DNA of 64,000 nucleotides from an uncultured Draconibacterium sp. (GCF_963677575.1 NZ_OY782038.1:1798001-1862000); one strand, 5' to 3'; shown: positions 53,001 to 61,708, counted from the first letter of the stretch. The notes: a model not told the origin generated them from the sequence alone. Made by a program: numbers and translations.

Positions 53001-53642
53001 TTTTACAAGGTTGTTGTAAATCGCCTCACGGAATTTTGAGTAATCGGCATACAGTTTTTTTGTAATGTTTTCTTCCTGTAAAACCGATGATTCTTTGATT
53101 TTTAAAGGCAAGTCGTTTAACAGATTGTCTTTTGCCAAACACAACCACATTAACGAAAACTGTTCCCGTGTCAGGTTGAATAAATCAAAATCAACGTGGT
53201 CAACCGCATTTTGGATGTAAAACCTAAGTTTCTCGAAATTCGAGGTAATTACATATTTACATTTTGGATGGTGGTTTTTGTAGCCGAAAGCCTGGGTTTC
53301 TATTTTGTCTAAATCGGTGGTGTTTGTTCCTTTTAATTCGATAACGGCGGTTGCATAGTCGCCTTTCAAAATTGCACCATCGGCTTTTTTACTGTTGCTT
53401 ATGTTTTTTAATTCGGTTGTCAGGTTGAAGTTTGGTGTGGGATTTTTAGTGTAACCCAAAATATTTACAAACAAGTCAATCAGGAATTCTCCCTGGTATT
53501 GTTCTTCTTTTGAATTTCGTATGTTTTCCTGAATTTCAGGATTGCCAAAATAATCTTGAAAATCAGCATATTTTTTGTCGATTAACGCCGTGTCAAGGTC
53601 GTTTAAATATTTTTTCTCAACCGATTTCTGGAACAAGCTCAT
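50013..53642 (-). CDS. Type IIG restriction-modification enzyme (Eco57I-like) with a nested HUH transposase domain
   Basis: A 1,209-residue single-chain R-M protein. Residues about 40-170 form a PD-(D/E)xK nuclease (KKADGAILKGDYATAVIELK). Residues about 330-860 are the N6-adenine methyltransferase: a DGIFYTPKYITKYI lead-in, SAM motif I LDPACGSGAFLNQAL (~441), DLNEESVEIAKLSLWL and motif IV GNPPYVD (~759). Residues about 870-1200 resemble the TaqI-like specificity domain (LGITPYDKYKGH, PLISGGNIVRY). Between EFPNIF (~554) and GGFDVVIGNPPY the enzyme carries about 195 extra residues resembling a REP-associated Y1 transposase. Two GC-rich palindromes are also read in frame. It is the first gene of the operon; the IS4 element sits upstream. 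Confidence 0.9.
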   Translation of the reverse strand: MSLFQKSVEKKYLNDLDTALIDKKYADFQDYFGNPEIQENIRNSKEEQYQGEFLIDLFVNILGYTKNPTPNFNLTTELKNISNSKKADGAILKGDYATAVIELKGTNTTDLDKIETQAFGYKNHHPKCKYVITSNFEKLRFYIQNAVDHVDFDLFNLTREQFSLMWLCLAKDNLLNDLPLKIKESSVLQEENITKKLYADYSKFREAIYNNLVKNNPETDKLLLFKKTQKLLDRFLFIFFAEDRLLLPPNSISEIVKQWADLKEKYDEYFPLYSRFKKYFGYMNTGYNGKKYDIYAYNGGLFKPDEVLDNITIDDDILYEHTLRLSSYDFETDVDVNILGHIFEHSLGEIAAIAATGGHAPLSKQPAVSIRKKDGIFYTPKYITKYIVENTVGKLCEEKRTKLGIVDEEYAKGRKNRKKEIVRTLDKKLDDYRNWLLSLTILDPACGSGAFLNQALEFLINEHRKIDELRGQLLGGAIIFSDITTDILEKNIYGVDLNEESVEIAKLSLWLRTAQKGRKLNTLSNNIKCGNSLIDDPEVAGDKAFNWHTEFPNIFQKKKKKAWHVTTATHNSRTSQRMWNLKIEPGEAVWLDGEKEVMVTQAILEIVNEDNLNVLAYNICGDHMHMMLVCEKEELNDIVAKVKGRSSYMLNREMGKHPSPNGNKPGTMVPNRGVNPSGQKEKPRRYADGTISPTWTRKFNTSFITSDEKFENTITYIKNNRNKHQLPENKELQKLIAEMICTREHAFRTEYKGGFDVVIGNPPYVDIKGLEPELVKDLFEKYTTTENRINLYSIFIEKGYSILKYKGFFSFINPNSILVNSSYTKIRKLLIDDITTIIKLPDDVFPDAKVETIIFEFRKGGSQEFAKTLVYPKDEKINFIDESKLLVQNKKFWKQFKAVNYNIYVSDQDIALLQKCENNSEHLENVADFTLGITPYDKYKGHSQETIKNRLFHSQTQLDETYKPLISGGNIVRYNVNSQVEEYIKYGEWLGAMREERFFLEPRIIVRQIVSGRPPRIYAGFTDKPFYFTQIGFGIIPKSGLLVKYLLTLINSSLLTYYHKYKFLDLEKELFQKILIANCKQFPIKLIGENEQQPFVEKADNIIELINKLDQKKDKFINRVKTNLEIEKISNKLDIFYDFDFKTFLSELKKQKIILSLVQQDEWEEYFNSYKSEINQLQSEIEKTDREIDRMVYELYGLTEEEIKIVEEE
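51390..51978 (-). other. Nested HUH/Y1 (REP-associated) transposase-like domain inside the Type IIG methyltransferase
   Basis: Residues about 555-750 of the R-M enzyme. Signs of a Y1 domain: AWHVTTATHNSRTSQRM at its start, the HUH motif in VLAYNICGDHMHMMLVC (His-Met-His at about 51768-51779), KVKGRSSYMLNRE, WTRKFNTSFI, and the helix with the likely catalytic tyrosine NTITYIKNNRNKH. Flanking it, the methyltransferase sequence joins smoothly (EFPNIF before, GGFDVVIGNPPY after), so the domain was inserted at the loop before motif IV without breaking the frame. Confidence 0.8.
51611..51630. repeat. Perfect 20-bp palindrome inside the nested transposase domain
   Basis: CAGAGGGGTTAACCCCTCTG is self-complementary and is translated in frame as part of NRGVNPSGQ. 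The stretch around it (GKHPSPNGNK...TISP) looks like extra sequence between two conserved Y1 segments. Confidence 0.85.
52537..52577. repeat. Two adjacent palindromes inside the Type IIG coding sequence
   Basis: CGAAACAG-CAGG-CTGTTTCG is followed at once by the perfect 22-bp palindrome at 52556-52577 with core GGGGGGCATGCCCCCC. They are translated as TGGHAPLSKQPAVS just before the conserved KKDGIFYTPKYI segment, where related enzymes have a short variable linker. Confidence 0.85.
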
Positions 53643-54231
53643 ATTTTAATTTTTCTCAGTCTGTAAATTTAATTCACTAAAGTACTATTTTCTGTTAGCA
53701 CATTTTAACCCATCAGCTCAAAAGTGCGCGTCGGCAAAAAGCATGTGTTTTACAACGAGGGAATGACTGCAGGGAAGGGCAGGAAAACTTATGCGTTGGC
53801 GTTTATGTTTTTTTCTGATTGCGGTAAAATTTAGTTGGTCTGGTTTTGTTTTAAGCTGGCATATAACCACATACGGTATGAAAAACACTTAATATGTTAC
53901 TCTTGTTTTTTCGCGTTATTTCAGGGCGCGTATTCACGGTTAAAATATTTGGTGCACTAAAGCTAATTATAATTTTTATGTTTCAGGCGGTTAGTTGGTA
54001 AAAACTGTAACATAAGCTTTTGGTGTGACGTGGCGCGAAGGAAGATAATAGTTGAAATGCTTGTTTTGCGCGCAAAACATGAAAAAAATTTTCAAAATGG
54101 ATGTTTACAAATAAAACAAACATCTGAATTTTCAAAACGGGCATTTTACGCGCAAAAGATAAATCTGAACCGTCGGTTTTATTCTTTTGCCTGAAAAACA
54201 AAAAATCAACCATTCATTTAATAAACGAATT
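53643..54231. other. Upstream region of the defence operon, no gene seen
   Basis: About 590 bp without a credible ORF. On the minus strand TACTTTAG at 53677-53684 is a possible -7 box 35 bases before the R-M start. The rest contains GC-skewed, low-conservation sequence and ends at the IS4 target site. Confidence 0.45.
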
Positions 54232-55543
54232 CATTAGCGGGCACTTAAAACCCGCTGATTATTAATTGTTTATTTTTTAGTTCTTTGATATTTTTGTAAT
54301 CGTATTTCGTAAGCACTTCTTTTACAGGAGTTTTATCGAGTAGAGATATGCTAAGGATTTGTAGGATTTCGTAGATTGAGCGGTTAACTTTCAACCTGTT
54401 ACCAATTAGGGCAACAAGACAGTATGCGATGATCGCACAATACATTTGGATTTTTACAGCATTAATAGTTGTTCCCCAAAAGGATTTTATCTTCAGATGC
54501 TGTTTCATCCACTTGAAGAACAGTTCTACTTCCCAACGCTTCTTATACAGATAAGCTATTTCGGTAGGTTTAAGTTCCATGTTGTTGGTAAGGAAAATTA
54601 GTTCCTTATCTGATTCACAATCATAGTATTTTACTCTCCTAAGCTTCTCTGGATAATCTTTGCTTGGGTAATAAGTTTCCAACTTGCCGATTTGATCATA
54701 TTTCACTCCGGTTGCTTTGTCAACGGGGTTTGAATACAACCGCTTAAATCGCATGTTATCTTTTGCCCGTGTAACAAAGAAAGCCCGCTGCTGGTGAAGA
54801 TGATATAGCCTTTTAAAATCAATGTAAGCTTTGTCGATCACATAAAAGCTTCCAGGCTCATATGAGATTAAATCAAGTGCATTGACATCGTGCATTTTGG
54901 CATTTGAGATATACAAGAACGTAGGTATAGATGTTTTAACATCATACAAAGTGTGCAGTTTAATGCCACCTTTTGTTTTCCGAAACTCAGCCCACCAGAA
55001 TACGCTAAGACAAAGATCTATTGTTGATGAATCAAATGCATAAATATTGCCGTCAACGTTGATTTCAAAATCCGATCTGTAGCAGCTTTTGCGTGCTTCC
55101 TCTATGAGAACATAAGCAAAATCTTCAAAGATTTTATAACTACGTTTTTCATTGGCTTTGCCAAGGTTTCTTCGAGTTATTGTTGAACCAAATCCGAGAT
55201 GATAATATTTAGATTTATGAGCTTCAAGACTTAAGAGTAGATCTCTCATACTGTCTCTTGAAGTTAGCTGTCCAAATACCATACATAGCATTTGATTCCA
55301 ACATGTAAAAGTTCTCACATACTTATTCCCGTTGTGTTTGCTGACAATTCTGTCAAATACACGTCTGGGTAAAAAATCTGTAAGTTGTGCGAAGATATAT
55401 TTGCCTTGGTTCATGGATAATTGCTTGTTTGCATGCAAAAATCCGTATTTTCAATTCAAATCGTCACGCTATCAAAAATCGCTACAAGTACGACTAACAA
55501 AGAATTTCAAAGAACGCTTATTAATTTTTAATACCCACTAGTG
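54232..55543 (-). mobile_element. IS4-family insertion sequence, complete
   Basis: About 1.31 kb with one transposase gene. The ends are imperfect inverted repeats: CATTAGCGGGCACTTAAAA at the left and, reverse-complemented, CACTAGTGGGTATTAAAAA at the right. Both flanks carry AAACGAATT (54223-54231 and 55544-55552), a 9-bp target duplication (11 bp if the following CA is counted). A clean duplication and intact gene point to recent insertion between the defence operon and the ABC-F gene. Confidence 0.88.
54245..55414 (-). CDS. IS4-family DDE transposase
   Basis: A 389-residue transposase starting at the ATG at 55414 (MNQGKYIFAQLTDFLPRRVF); a TTG eight codons upstream is less likely. An N-terminal DUF4372-like segment is followed by the DDE core: first Asp in IYAFDSSTIDLCL, second Asp in SFYVIDKAYIDFKRL, and the IS4 Y-R-E-K signature YKKRWEVELFFKWMKQHL holding the catalytic Glu. 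All three acidic residues appear present, so the enzyme may be active. It fills nearly the whole element. Confidence 0.92.
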   Translation of the reverse strand: MNQGKYIFAQLTDFLPRRVFDRIVSKHNGNKYVRTFTCWNQMLCMVFGQLTSRDSMRDLLLSLEAHKSKYYHLGFGSTITRRNLGKANEKRSYKIFEDFAYVLIEEARKSCYRSDFEINVDGNIYAFDSSTIDLCLSVFWWAEFRKTKGGIKLHTLYDVKTSIPTFLYISNAKMHDVNALDLISYEPGSFYVIDKAYIDFKRLYHLHQQRAFFVTRAKDNMRFKRLYSNPVDKATGVKYDQIGKLETYYPSKDYPEKLRRVKYYDCESDKELIFLTNNMELKPTEIAYLYKKRWEVELFFKWMKQHLKIKSFWGTTINAVKIQMYCAIIAYCLVALIGNRLKVNRSIYEILQILSISLLDKTPVKEVLTKYDYKNIKELKNKQLIISGF

Positions 55544-55648
55544 AAACGAATTCACCAAACAACTGGCTGCTCTAACCAACTATATTAATTTAAGACTAAC
55601 TCCACCATTACTTGTTATTACCTTAACACCCAGTATCAATTATTTGTC

Positions 55649-55656
55649 TACGTTTG
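55649..55656 (+). promoter_or_regulatory. -7 box of the ABC-F gene
   Basis: TACGTTTG matches TAnnTTTG 46 bases before the ATG at 55702. The -33 region is weak. Confidence 0.5.
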
Positions 55657-55701
55657 CACCGCCTTTGAAAAAAGGGCAAAAATTGAAAACAAATTTAGGC
55701 A

Positions 55702-57318
55702 ATGATTACAGTATCGAATTTAAGAATACAATTTGGCAAACGCATACTATTTCAGGACGTTAACATGAAGTTTATGGCCGGAAACTGCTACGGCGTTATT
55801 GGAGCAAACGGAGCAGGAAAATCAACATTTTTAAAAGCAATCTCAGGGCAAATTGATGCTACTGCAGGACACATTTCTCTTGAACCGGGCGAGCGCCTGT
55901 CGGTTCTTAGCCAGGATCACTTTGCTTTTGATGAGTTCTCTGTTCTGGATACTGTAATGAAAGGACACTCCGAGCTTTGGGATCTTATGAAAGAGAAAGA
56001 TGCCCTTTACATGAAACCTGATTTTTCGGAAGCCGACGGAATTTTAGCCGGTGAGCTGGAAGAGAAATTTGGCGACATGGGCGGATGGAATGCCGAAAGC
56101 GATGCTGCTACGTTATTAAGTAACCTGGGCATTAAAGAGGAATTCCACTATACGATGATGAAAGATATGAGCGGGAACCAAAAGGTTCGTGTATTGCTGG
56201 CACAAGCTTTATTCGGAAATCCCGACAACCTGTTGCTCGATGAGCCTACCAACGACCTCGACCTGGAAACTGTTGTTTGGCTGGAGAATTACCTGGCCAA
56301 TTACGAGAACACCGTGTTGGTGGTATCGCACGACCGTCACTTCCTCGATGCCATCTCAACCCACACCATCGATATCGATTATAACGACATTAAAATGTTT
56401 GCCGGAAACTACAGTTTCTGGTACGAAAGTAGCCAACTGGCACTACGTCAACAGCAGGCCCAAAACAAAAAAGCCGAAGAGAAGAAGAAAGAACTTCAGG
56501 AGTTTATTTCGCGTTTTAGCGCCAACGTGGCTAAATCGAAACAAACAACCAGCCGTAAAAAAATGTTGGAGAAATTGAATGTGGATGAGATACAACCATC
56601 AACAAGAAAGTATCCGGGAATTATTTTTACGCCCGAGCGTGAGGCTGGAGACCGTATTCTTGATGTAGAAAACCTGAGTGCCAGCATTGAAGGAACCACA
56701 CTTTTTAAAGACGTGGAATTTTCGGCACAAAAAGGAGAAAAAATTGTATTTCTGTCACGCGACCATCGTGCAATGACCGCCTTTTTCGAGATCATTAACG
56801 GAAAGCGTGAAGCGGATTCAGGAACTTACCAGTGGGGACAGACAATTACATCAGCTTATCTGCCATTAGACAACTCTGAGTTTTTCGATAGCGACATGAC
56901 CTTGTTCGACTGGTTGTGCCAGTTTACCACCGACACTACTGAAATTTATATTCGCGGTTATCTGGGAAGAATGTTGTTTGCCGGCGAAGAAATCTACAAA
57001 AAAGTAAACGTACTTTCCGGAGGTGAAAAAATGCGCTGTATGATTGCAAAAATGCAATTGCTTGATGCCAACGCACTTATTTTGGATACACCAACTAACC
57101 ACCTCGATCTGGAATCGATTCAGGCTTTTAATAACAACCTGATGAAATATCCGGGCAACGTGTTTATGTCATCGCATGACCACGAGTTTATTTCATCGGT
57201 TTGTAACCGGATTATTGAATTAACTCCAAACGGTATTATCGACAAACTAATGCCATACGACGAATATATTGATGACGATAAAATTCATGCACTGCGCGAA
57301 AAACTTTACGCAAAGTAA
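55702..57318 (+). CDS. ABC-F family ATPase (YbiT-like) with degenerate second nucleotide site
   Basis: A 538-residue ribosome-associated ABC-F protein with two ABC domains and no membrane segments. Domain 1: Walker A GVIGANGAGKSTFL, signature MSGNQKVRVLLAQAL, Walker B LLLDEPTNDLDL, switch His in VVSHDRHF. A linker rich in Lys/Gln (about 240-320) joins domain 2, whose Walker A position reads VFLSRDHRAMTAFFEII with no GxxGxGKS/T; its signature LSGGEKMRCMIAKM is intact, but the Walker B region is ALILDTPTNHLDLES, with Thr where the catalytic Glu should be. Domain 2 probably does not hydrolyse ATP. Family members act in translation at the ribosomal E site. It is followed by ywbE. Confidence 0.9.
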   Translation: MITVSNLRIQFGKRILFQDVNMKFMAGNCYGVIGANGAGKSTFLKAISGQIDATAGHISLEPGERLSVLSQDHFAFDEFSVLDTVMKGHSELWDLMKEKDALYMKPDFSEADGILAGELEEKFGDMGGWNAESDAATLLSNLGIKEEFHYTMMKDMSGNQKVRVLLAQALFGNPDNLLLDEPTNDLDLETVVWLENYLANYENTVLVVSHDRHFLDAISTHTIDIDYNDIKMFAGNYSFWYESSQLALRQQQAQNKKAEEKKKELQEFISRFSANVAKSKQTTSRKKMLEKLNVDEIQPSTRKYPGIIFTPEREAGDRILDVENLSASIEGTTLFKDVEFSAQKGEKIVFLSRDHRAMTAFFEIINGKREADSGTYQWGQTITSAYLPLDNSEFFDSDMTLFDWLCQFTTDTTEIYIRGYLGRMLFAGEEIYKKVNVLSGGEKMRCMIAKMQLLDANALILDTPTNHLDLESIQAFNNNLMKYPGNVFMSSHDHEFISSVCNRIIELTPNGIIDKLMPYDEYIDDDKIHALREKLYAK

Positions 57319-57390
57319 AGTTGTTTATAGCAGAAACTACCTATAAAACTTACCTGGCTTGTGCAAAGCATTAATCAAAAAAATTAGCAC

Positions 57391-57591
57391 ATGAATAACC
57401 AGCAACGTAGCAATATTAAAGTCGGCTTAAACGTAGCCGTTGTTAAAAAAGAACACCAGCGATCAGGTGAATTAACCTGCGGTATCGTTCAGAAAATATT
57501 AACAAAATCAGCCATCCACCCACACGGAATAAAAGTAATGCTAGAAACCGGAGAAGTAGGGCGCGTACAAAAAATTATGCAGGAGAGTTAG
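57391..57591 (+). CDS. ywbE: YwbE-family protein (DUF2196)
   Basis: A 66-residue protein matching the YwbE family over its full length (IKVGLNVAVVKKEHQRSG, LTCGIVQKILTKSAIHPHGI, KVMLETGEVGRVQKIM). It is a small SH3/KOW-like barrel predicted to bind nucleic acid; function unknown. It lies 72 bp after the ABC-F gene on the same strand and may share its transcript. Confidence 0.92.
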   Translation: MNNQQRSNIKVGLNVAVVKKEHQRSGELTCGIVQKILTKSAIHPHGIKVMLETGEVGRVQKIMQES

Positions 57592-57758
57592 GGATTGAGG
57601 GATTGAATGCGAGAATGCTTTAATACGTCAATGCTTCAATTTTTTTTTCTTGGAGAAACTCTGTGCCGCCTTTGTGCAACTTTGTGGTTAACCCATCAAA
57701 TTGACAAATTGTTAAATTGAATAATTGTTAACTGTCTACTGAGACTGGAAACTTGTTA

Positions 57759-57791
57759 TAGATCTCTCCTCGTTCCTCGTCGAGATGACAG
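57759..57791. repeat. Half-copy of the REP-like element
   Basis: AGATCTCTCCTCGTTCCTCG followed by TCGAGATGACA is the right half of the hairpin seen between cysD and cysN, with a few changes. It lies between the convergent ywbE and acyltransferase genes. Confidence 0.7.
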
Positions 57792-57833
57792 ATACTTTTA
57801 CCTTTCTCCTTTTAACTTTTGCCTTGGTTCTTG

Positions 57834-59624
57834 TCATTCCACCTCCCGGCTGCCATAAAATCGGTCTAGAATAGAGCCGTCATTGGCTTCTTTTGATAAC
57901 GACTCGATAGTGTTTTTCGGAACATTGTAAACGTCGAGCACAATCAATCCATCGAGGCAGTTATTAAACTTCGGGTCTACATTAAATCCAATAATCTCAG
58001 CGTTGAGTTTAATGTATTTTTTCAGCAATACCGGCAGCCCTGAATTCTGTTCATCCAAATCGCCAATGGTTTTGTCGAGCCGGTTAATATCTTGCTCCAC
58101 ATTTTCCATCAGCAGGTTCAAATCCACATTGTCGCTTTTAAATTTGTAGCTGTTGCGCGGTTTAATATGCTGAGCCATACGCCAGTTCAAATGGTTTTTC
58201 ATTATAAACTTAATAATGAGGTCTTTCGATACCTTCGAATAATTATTGCTGATACTCACCGGCCCTATCAGGTAACGGTATTCCGGGTTTTTTAGCAGGA
58301 AATACAAAATGCCTTTCCACAGCAAAAACAGTGGCATAGGTTTACGCTGGTATTCTTTAATTACAAACGAGCGCCCCAATTCAATGCTTTCCTTTAAAAC
58401 AGATTTAAAATTTTCCGAAATACGGAACAGCGAATGCAGGTAAAATCCGCGTCGGCCCAACTGTTCCATAATATCTTTTCCTTTTCCGAGTCGGTACGCA
58501 CCAACAATCCGGTCCTCATCTTCGTCCCAAATAAACATCTGGTTGTAGTATAAATCATACTCGTCGATATCGATGCTGCGGTTGGTTCCCTCGCCGACTT
58601 CGCGGAAAGTAATCTCGCGTAACCGACCGATCTCATTTAATATATTCGGAATCATTGCCGACGGTGCACAATACGCCGTATAGTTTTTTAGCGTGAACAA
58701 CGTGTGTTTCGATTTTATAAGCTGAATTTCTTTCTGAATTTTTGCCAACGGAACCGGATCGATAATTTCATCGGGCTTTACATTGGGTTTCAGTGCATAA
58801 TTAAAAAACCGCCGCACTTCAATGTCCGACTCCATACTATAGGTTTTAGCACGCAAGAAACGCCCCAGTTGGTACACATCTTTGTAAGTATCCTGTTCGT
58901 CAACTTTTATGGGGCTGCCAATTCGCAGCTTTATTTTCTTATGCTTTTTTCGCAAAATCTCCGACGGCAAACGCGCACTTTTTAACGATGGATTAATTTT
59001 AGCCACCAGGTGCAATAAACGACTGTTGGTACCTTGAAACAAAACAGGAGCAACAGGTACACGGGCCATTTTTATAAAATTCACCACCGAAAACTGCCAA
59101 ACTTTGTCGGTTACACCACCAAAAGAATCTTTTGTGTGCACATCAATTGCCGGGAAAAGACAAAGTACTCCCCCATCATTCAAATGCGAAACGGCTTCTT
59201 TTAATCCGTAATAGTTGCCTTGCCCCGAATCATCAAACGGGTTGTCTTCCATAAAATACTCCGAAACAGCATCGATCTTTTTCAGCAAATAATTCGCCAG
59301 CACTTTCACATCGTTACGCACCATCGACAGGTATTTTATCAGCAACAAACCATCGAAACCGCCAAGCGGATGGTTGGCAACAATAATCAGCGGCCCTTCT
59401 TTTGGTATTTTTTTTAGCTGATCTTCATCAAATTCAATATCGAACTCCAGCATTTTTATCAGCTCGTCGATAAACTCCACGCCCTGTTTATCTATAATTT
59501 GCTGATAAATTTTATCCAGCTTTTTAAAACGAAGAATAAACATGAGGAACTTGGCGAAATAATCGCCGTTGGCGAGTGCAGGGTGTTGGTCTTTGAACAA
59601 ATCCTTTGGCTCTGGTAATTCCAT
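57834..59624 (-). CDS. Bifunctional acyltransferase, OlsF-like (ornithine or related aminolipid synthesis)
   Basis: A 596-residue fusion. Residues about 40-270 are a PlsC-type acyltransferase (IVANHPLGGFDGLLLI with the His and Asp of the HxxxxxD motif, GGVLCLFPAIDVHTKDS, RVPVAPVLFQGTNSRL). Residues about 300-500 are an OlsB/hemolysin-type GNAT domain (RLREITFREVGEGTNRSIDI, EDRIVGAYRLGKGKDI, FYLHSLFRI, ELGRSFVIKEYQRKPMPLFL). This two-domain order is that of OlsF, known from Flavobacterium and Serratia, where the GNAT half N-acylates ornithine and the PlsC half O-acylates the product. Glycine or another head group is also possible in Bacteroidota. Acts at the inner membrane. Confidence 0.85.
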   Translation of the reverse strand: MELPEPKDLFKDQHPALANGDYFAKFLMFILRFKKLDKIYQQIIDKQGVEFIDELIKMLEFDIEFDEDQLKKIPKEGPLIIVANHPLGGFDGLLLIKYLSMVRNDVKVLANYLLKKIDAVSEYFMEDNPFDDSGQGNYYGLKEAVSHLNDGGVLCLFPAIDVHTKDSFGGVTDKVWQFSVVNFIKMARVPVAPVLFQGTNSRLLHLVAKINPSLKSARLPSEILRKKHKKIKLRIGSPIKVDEQDTYKDVYQLGRFLRAKTYSMESDIEVRRFFNYALKPNVKPDEIIDPVPLAKIQKEIQLIKSKHTLFTLKNYTAYCAPSAMIPNILNEIGRLREITFREVGEGTNRSIDIDEYDLYYNQMFIWDEDEDRIVGAYRLGKGKDIMEQLGRRGFYLHSLFRISENFKSVLKESIELGRSFVIKEYQRKPMPLFLLWKGILYFLLKNPEYRYLIGPVSISNNYSKVSKDLIIKFIMKNHLNWRMAQHIKPRNSYKFKSDNVDLNLLMENVEQDINRLDKTIGDLDEQNSGLPVLLKKYIKLNAEIIGFNVDPKFNNCLDGLIVLDVYNVPKNTIESLSKEANDGSILDRFYGSREVE

Positions 59625-59848
59625 TTATTGCTATTAAGTTCAAATACACAATTTACCTGAGCTATTTAAATGATGAACTCAGGTTATTACAAAAATAAAA
59701 GCTTTTTTGAATTAACATCGTTAACTTAATAATACTATGTAATTATTTTAGGGTTGCGCTTTTTAGCTAAAACCAGCATTTTGACCACCGTAAAATATTT
59801 TTTAATCATATTTGAACTTTCTTTGTTATAAGGGTATAATTTTATTTA

Positions 59849-61708
59849 ATGACAGAAAACAAACTACATATTACAGACTGGCTCCCCACATCGAAGAAGG
59901 AAGTGAAACAAATGGGCTGGGAGGAGCTGGATGTAATTTTATTTACCGGCGACGCTTATATTGACCATCCATCGTTTGGAGCAGCCGTTATTGGGCGGGT
60001 GCTGGAAGCCGAAGGATTGCGCGTAGCAATTGTTCCGCAACCCAACTGGACCGACGATTTGCGCGATTTTAAAAAACTGGGGAAACCCAACCTGTTTTTT
60101 GCTGTAACGGCAGGAAACATGGACTCGATGGTAAACCATTACACGGCCGGAAAACGTAAACGATCTGATGATGCATACACTCCGGGCGGACAAATTGGGA
60201 AACGCCCGGATTACGCCACCATTACTTACTCGAAAATATTAAAAGAACTATATCCCGATGTGCCGCTGGTACTCGGTGGAATTGAAGCTTCGTTGCGCCG
60301 TTTAACGCATTACGACTATTGGTCGGATTGTTTAATGCCCTCGATTTTAGCCGATACACAAGCCGACCTGTTATTTTACGGCATGGGCGAAAAATCGATT
60401 GTTGATTTTGCGCGCCTGGTAAAACGCGGTATTCCTATCGAAACTTTGACCACCATTCCTCAAACCGTTTTTATGGCCAGAGCCGACGAAGCTTACGCCA
60501 CCAAAAAGAACTGGGACGAGCTGGAGCTGGCATCGCACGATACCTGTTTACAGGAAAAGAAAGAGTTTGCCCGCAATTTTATGCACATCGAGGAGGAATC
60601 GAACAAGATGGAGGCCAAAAAACTGGTGCAGCGAATAGGCGATAAAAAAGTGGTAGTAAATCCGCCGTGGCCCACTTTTAAAGAAAAAGAGATCGATCGT
60701 ATTTACGATTTGCCTTACACACGTTTGCCACATCCGCGCTACAATAATAAAGGTGCCATTCCTGCTTACGATATGATCCGGCATTCCATAAACATTCACC
60801 GCGGATGTTTTGGCGGTTGTACCTTTTGCACCATTTCGGCACACCAGGGAAAATTTATTGCCAGCCGATCAGAAAAATCGGTTTTAAAAGAGGTGGAGAA
60901 AGTAACCGAAATGCCAGATTTTAAAGGTTACATTTCCGATTTGGGTGGCCCGTCGGCCAACATGTACAAAATGAAAGGTATTCACGAGGAGATCTGCAGA
61001 AAATGTAAACGTCCTTCGTGTATCTTCCCGTCGGTTTGTAAAAACCTCGATATCAACCACAAACCAATGCTCGATCTCTATGAAAAAGTTCGGCATAACC
61101 CAAAAGTTAAAAAAGCATTTATTGGTAGTGGTATCCGTTACGACATGATCCTGGAGAGAACCAACAACGAAGAGGTTAACGAAAACAACAAAAAATACCT
61201 GCGCGAGGTAATCAAACACCATGTTTCAGGAAGGTTAAAAGTGGCTCCGGAACACTCGTCGGACGAAGTGCTGAGATTTATGCGGAAACCGTCGTTTAAA
61301 CTGTTTGAGGAACTGAATCAGGAATTCATAAAAATAAACAAGGAAGAAAAACTCAATCAGCAACTGATTCCGTATTTTATTTCAAGCCATCCGGGCAGTA
61401 AATCGGAAGATATGGCTAATTTGGCTATCCAGACCAAAGACATGAATTTCAGGCTGGAGCAGGTGCAGGATTTTACGCCCACACCAATGACACTGGCAAC
61501 CGTGGTATATTATTCGGGTTATCATCCATATACGATGGAGAATATTTACACGGCCCGAAATAAAAATGCCAAAGAACAACAACGCCAGTTCTTTTTCTGG
61601 TACAAAAAAGAATTTCGTAATAAAATTATACGCGACCTAAAAGCAAAAGGACGCGAAGATCTTGTAAAACAGCTTTTCAATAAAAAACAAAATAACAACG
61701 CTAAATGA
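59849..61708 (+). CDS. YgiQ-family radical SAM protein
   Basis: A 619-residue radical SAM protein. An N-terminal region (about 30-290) is typical of YgiQ (GWEELDVILFTGDAYIDHPS, HYTAGKRKRSDDAYTPGG, VLGGIEASLRRLTHYDYW). The core carries the iron-sulfur motif CFGGCTFC (Cys-x3-Cys-x2-Cys; about residues 318-325) followed by SAHQGKFIASRS, and later SGRLKVAPEHSS and FTPTPMTLATVVYYSG. Family function is not settled; it is not linked to a neighbour pathway. Its TGA overlaps the ATG of the DUF4197 gene (ATGA), implying coupled translation. Confidence 0.93.
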   Translation: MTENKLHITDWLPTSKKEVKQMGWEELDVILFTGDAYIDHPSFGAAVIGRVLEAEGLRVAIVPQPNWTDDLRDFKKLGKPNLFFAVTAGNMDSMVNHYTAGKRKRSDDAYTPGGQIGKRPDYATITYSKILKELYPDVPLVLGGIEASLRRLTHYDYWSDCLMPSILADTQADLLFYGMGEKSIVDFARLVKRGIPIETLTTIPQTVFMARADEAYATKKNWDELELASHDTCLQEKKEFARNFMHIEEESNKMEAKKLVQRIGDKKVVVNPPWPTFKEKEIDRIYDLPYTRLPHPRYNNKGAIPAYDMIRHSINIHRGCFGGCTFCTISAHQGKFIASRSEKSVLKEVEKVTEMPDFKGYISDLGGPSANMYKMKGIHEEICRKCKRPSCIFPSVCKNLDINHKPMLDLYEKVRHNPKVKKAFIGSGIRYDMILERTNNEEVNENNKKYLREVIKHHVSGRLKVAPEHSSDEVLRFMRKPSFKLFEELNQEFIKINKEEKLNQQLIPYFISSHPGSKSEDMANLAIQTKDMNFRLEQVQDFTPTPMTLATVVYYSGYHPYTMENIYTARNKNAKEQQRQFFFWYKKEFRNKIIRDLKAKGREDLVKQLFNKKQNNNAK

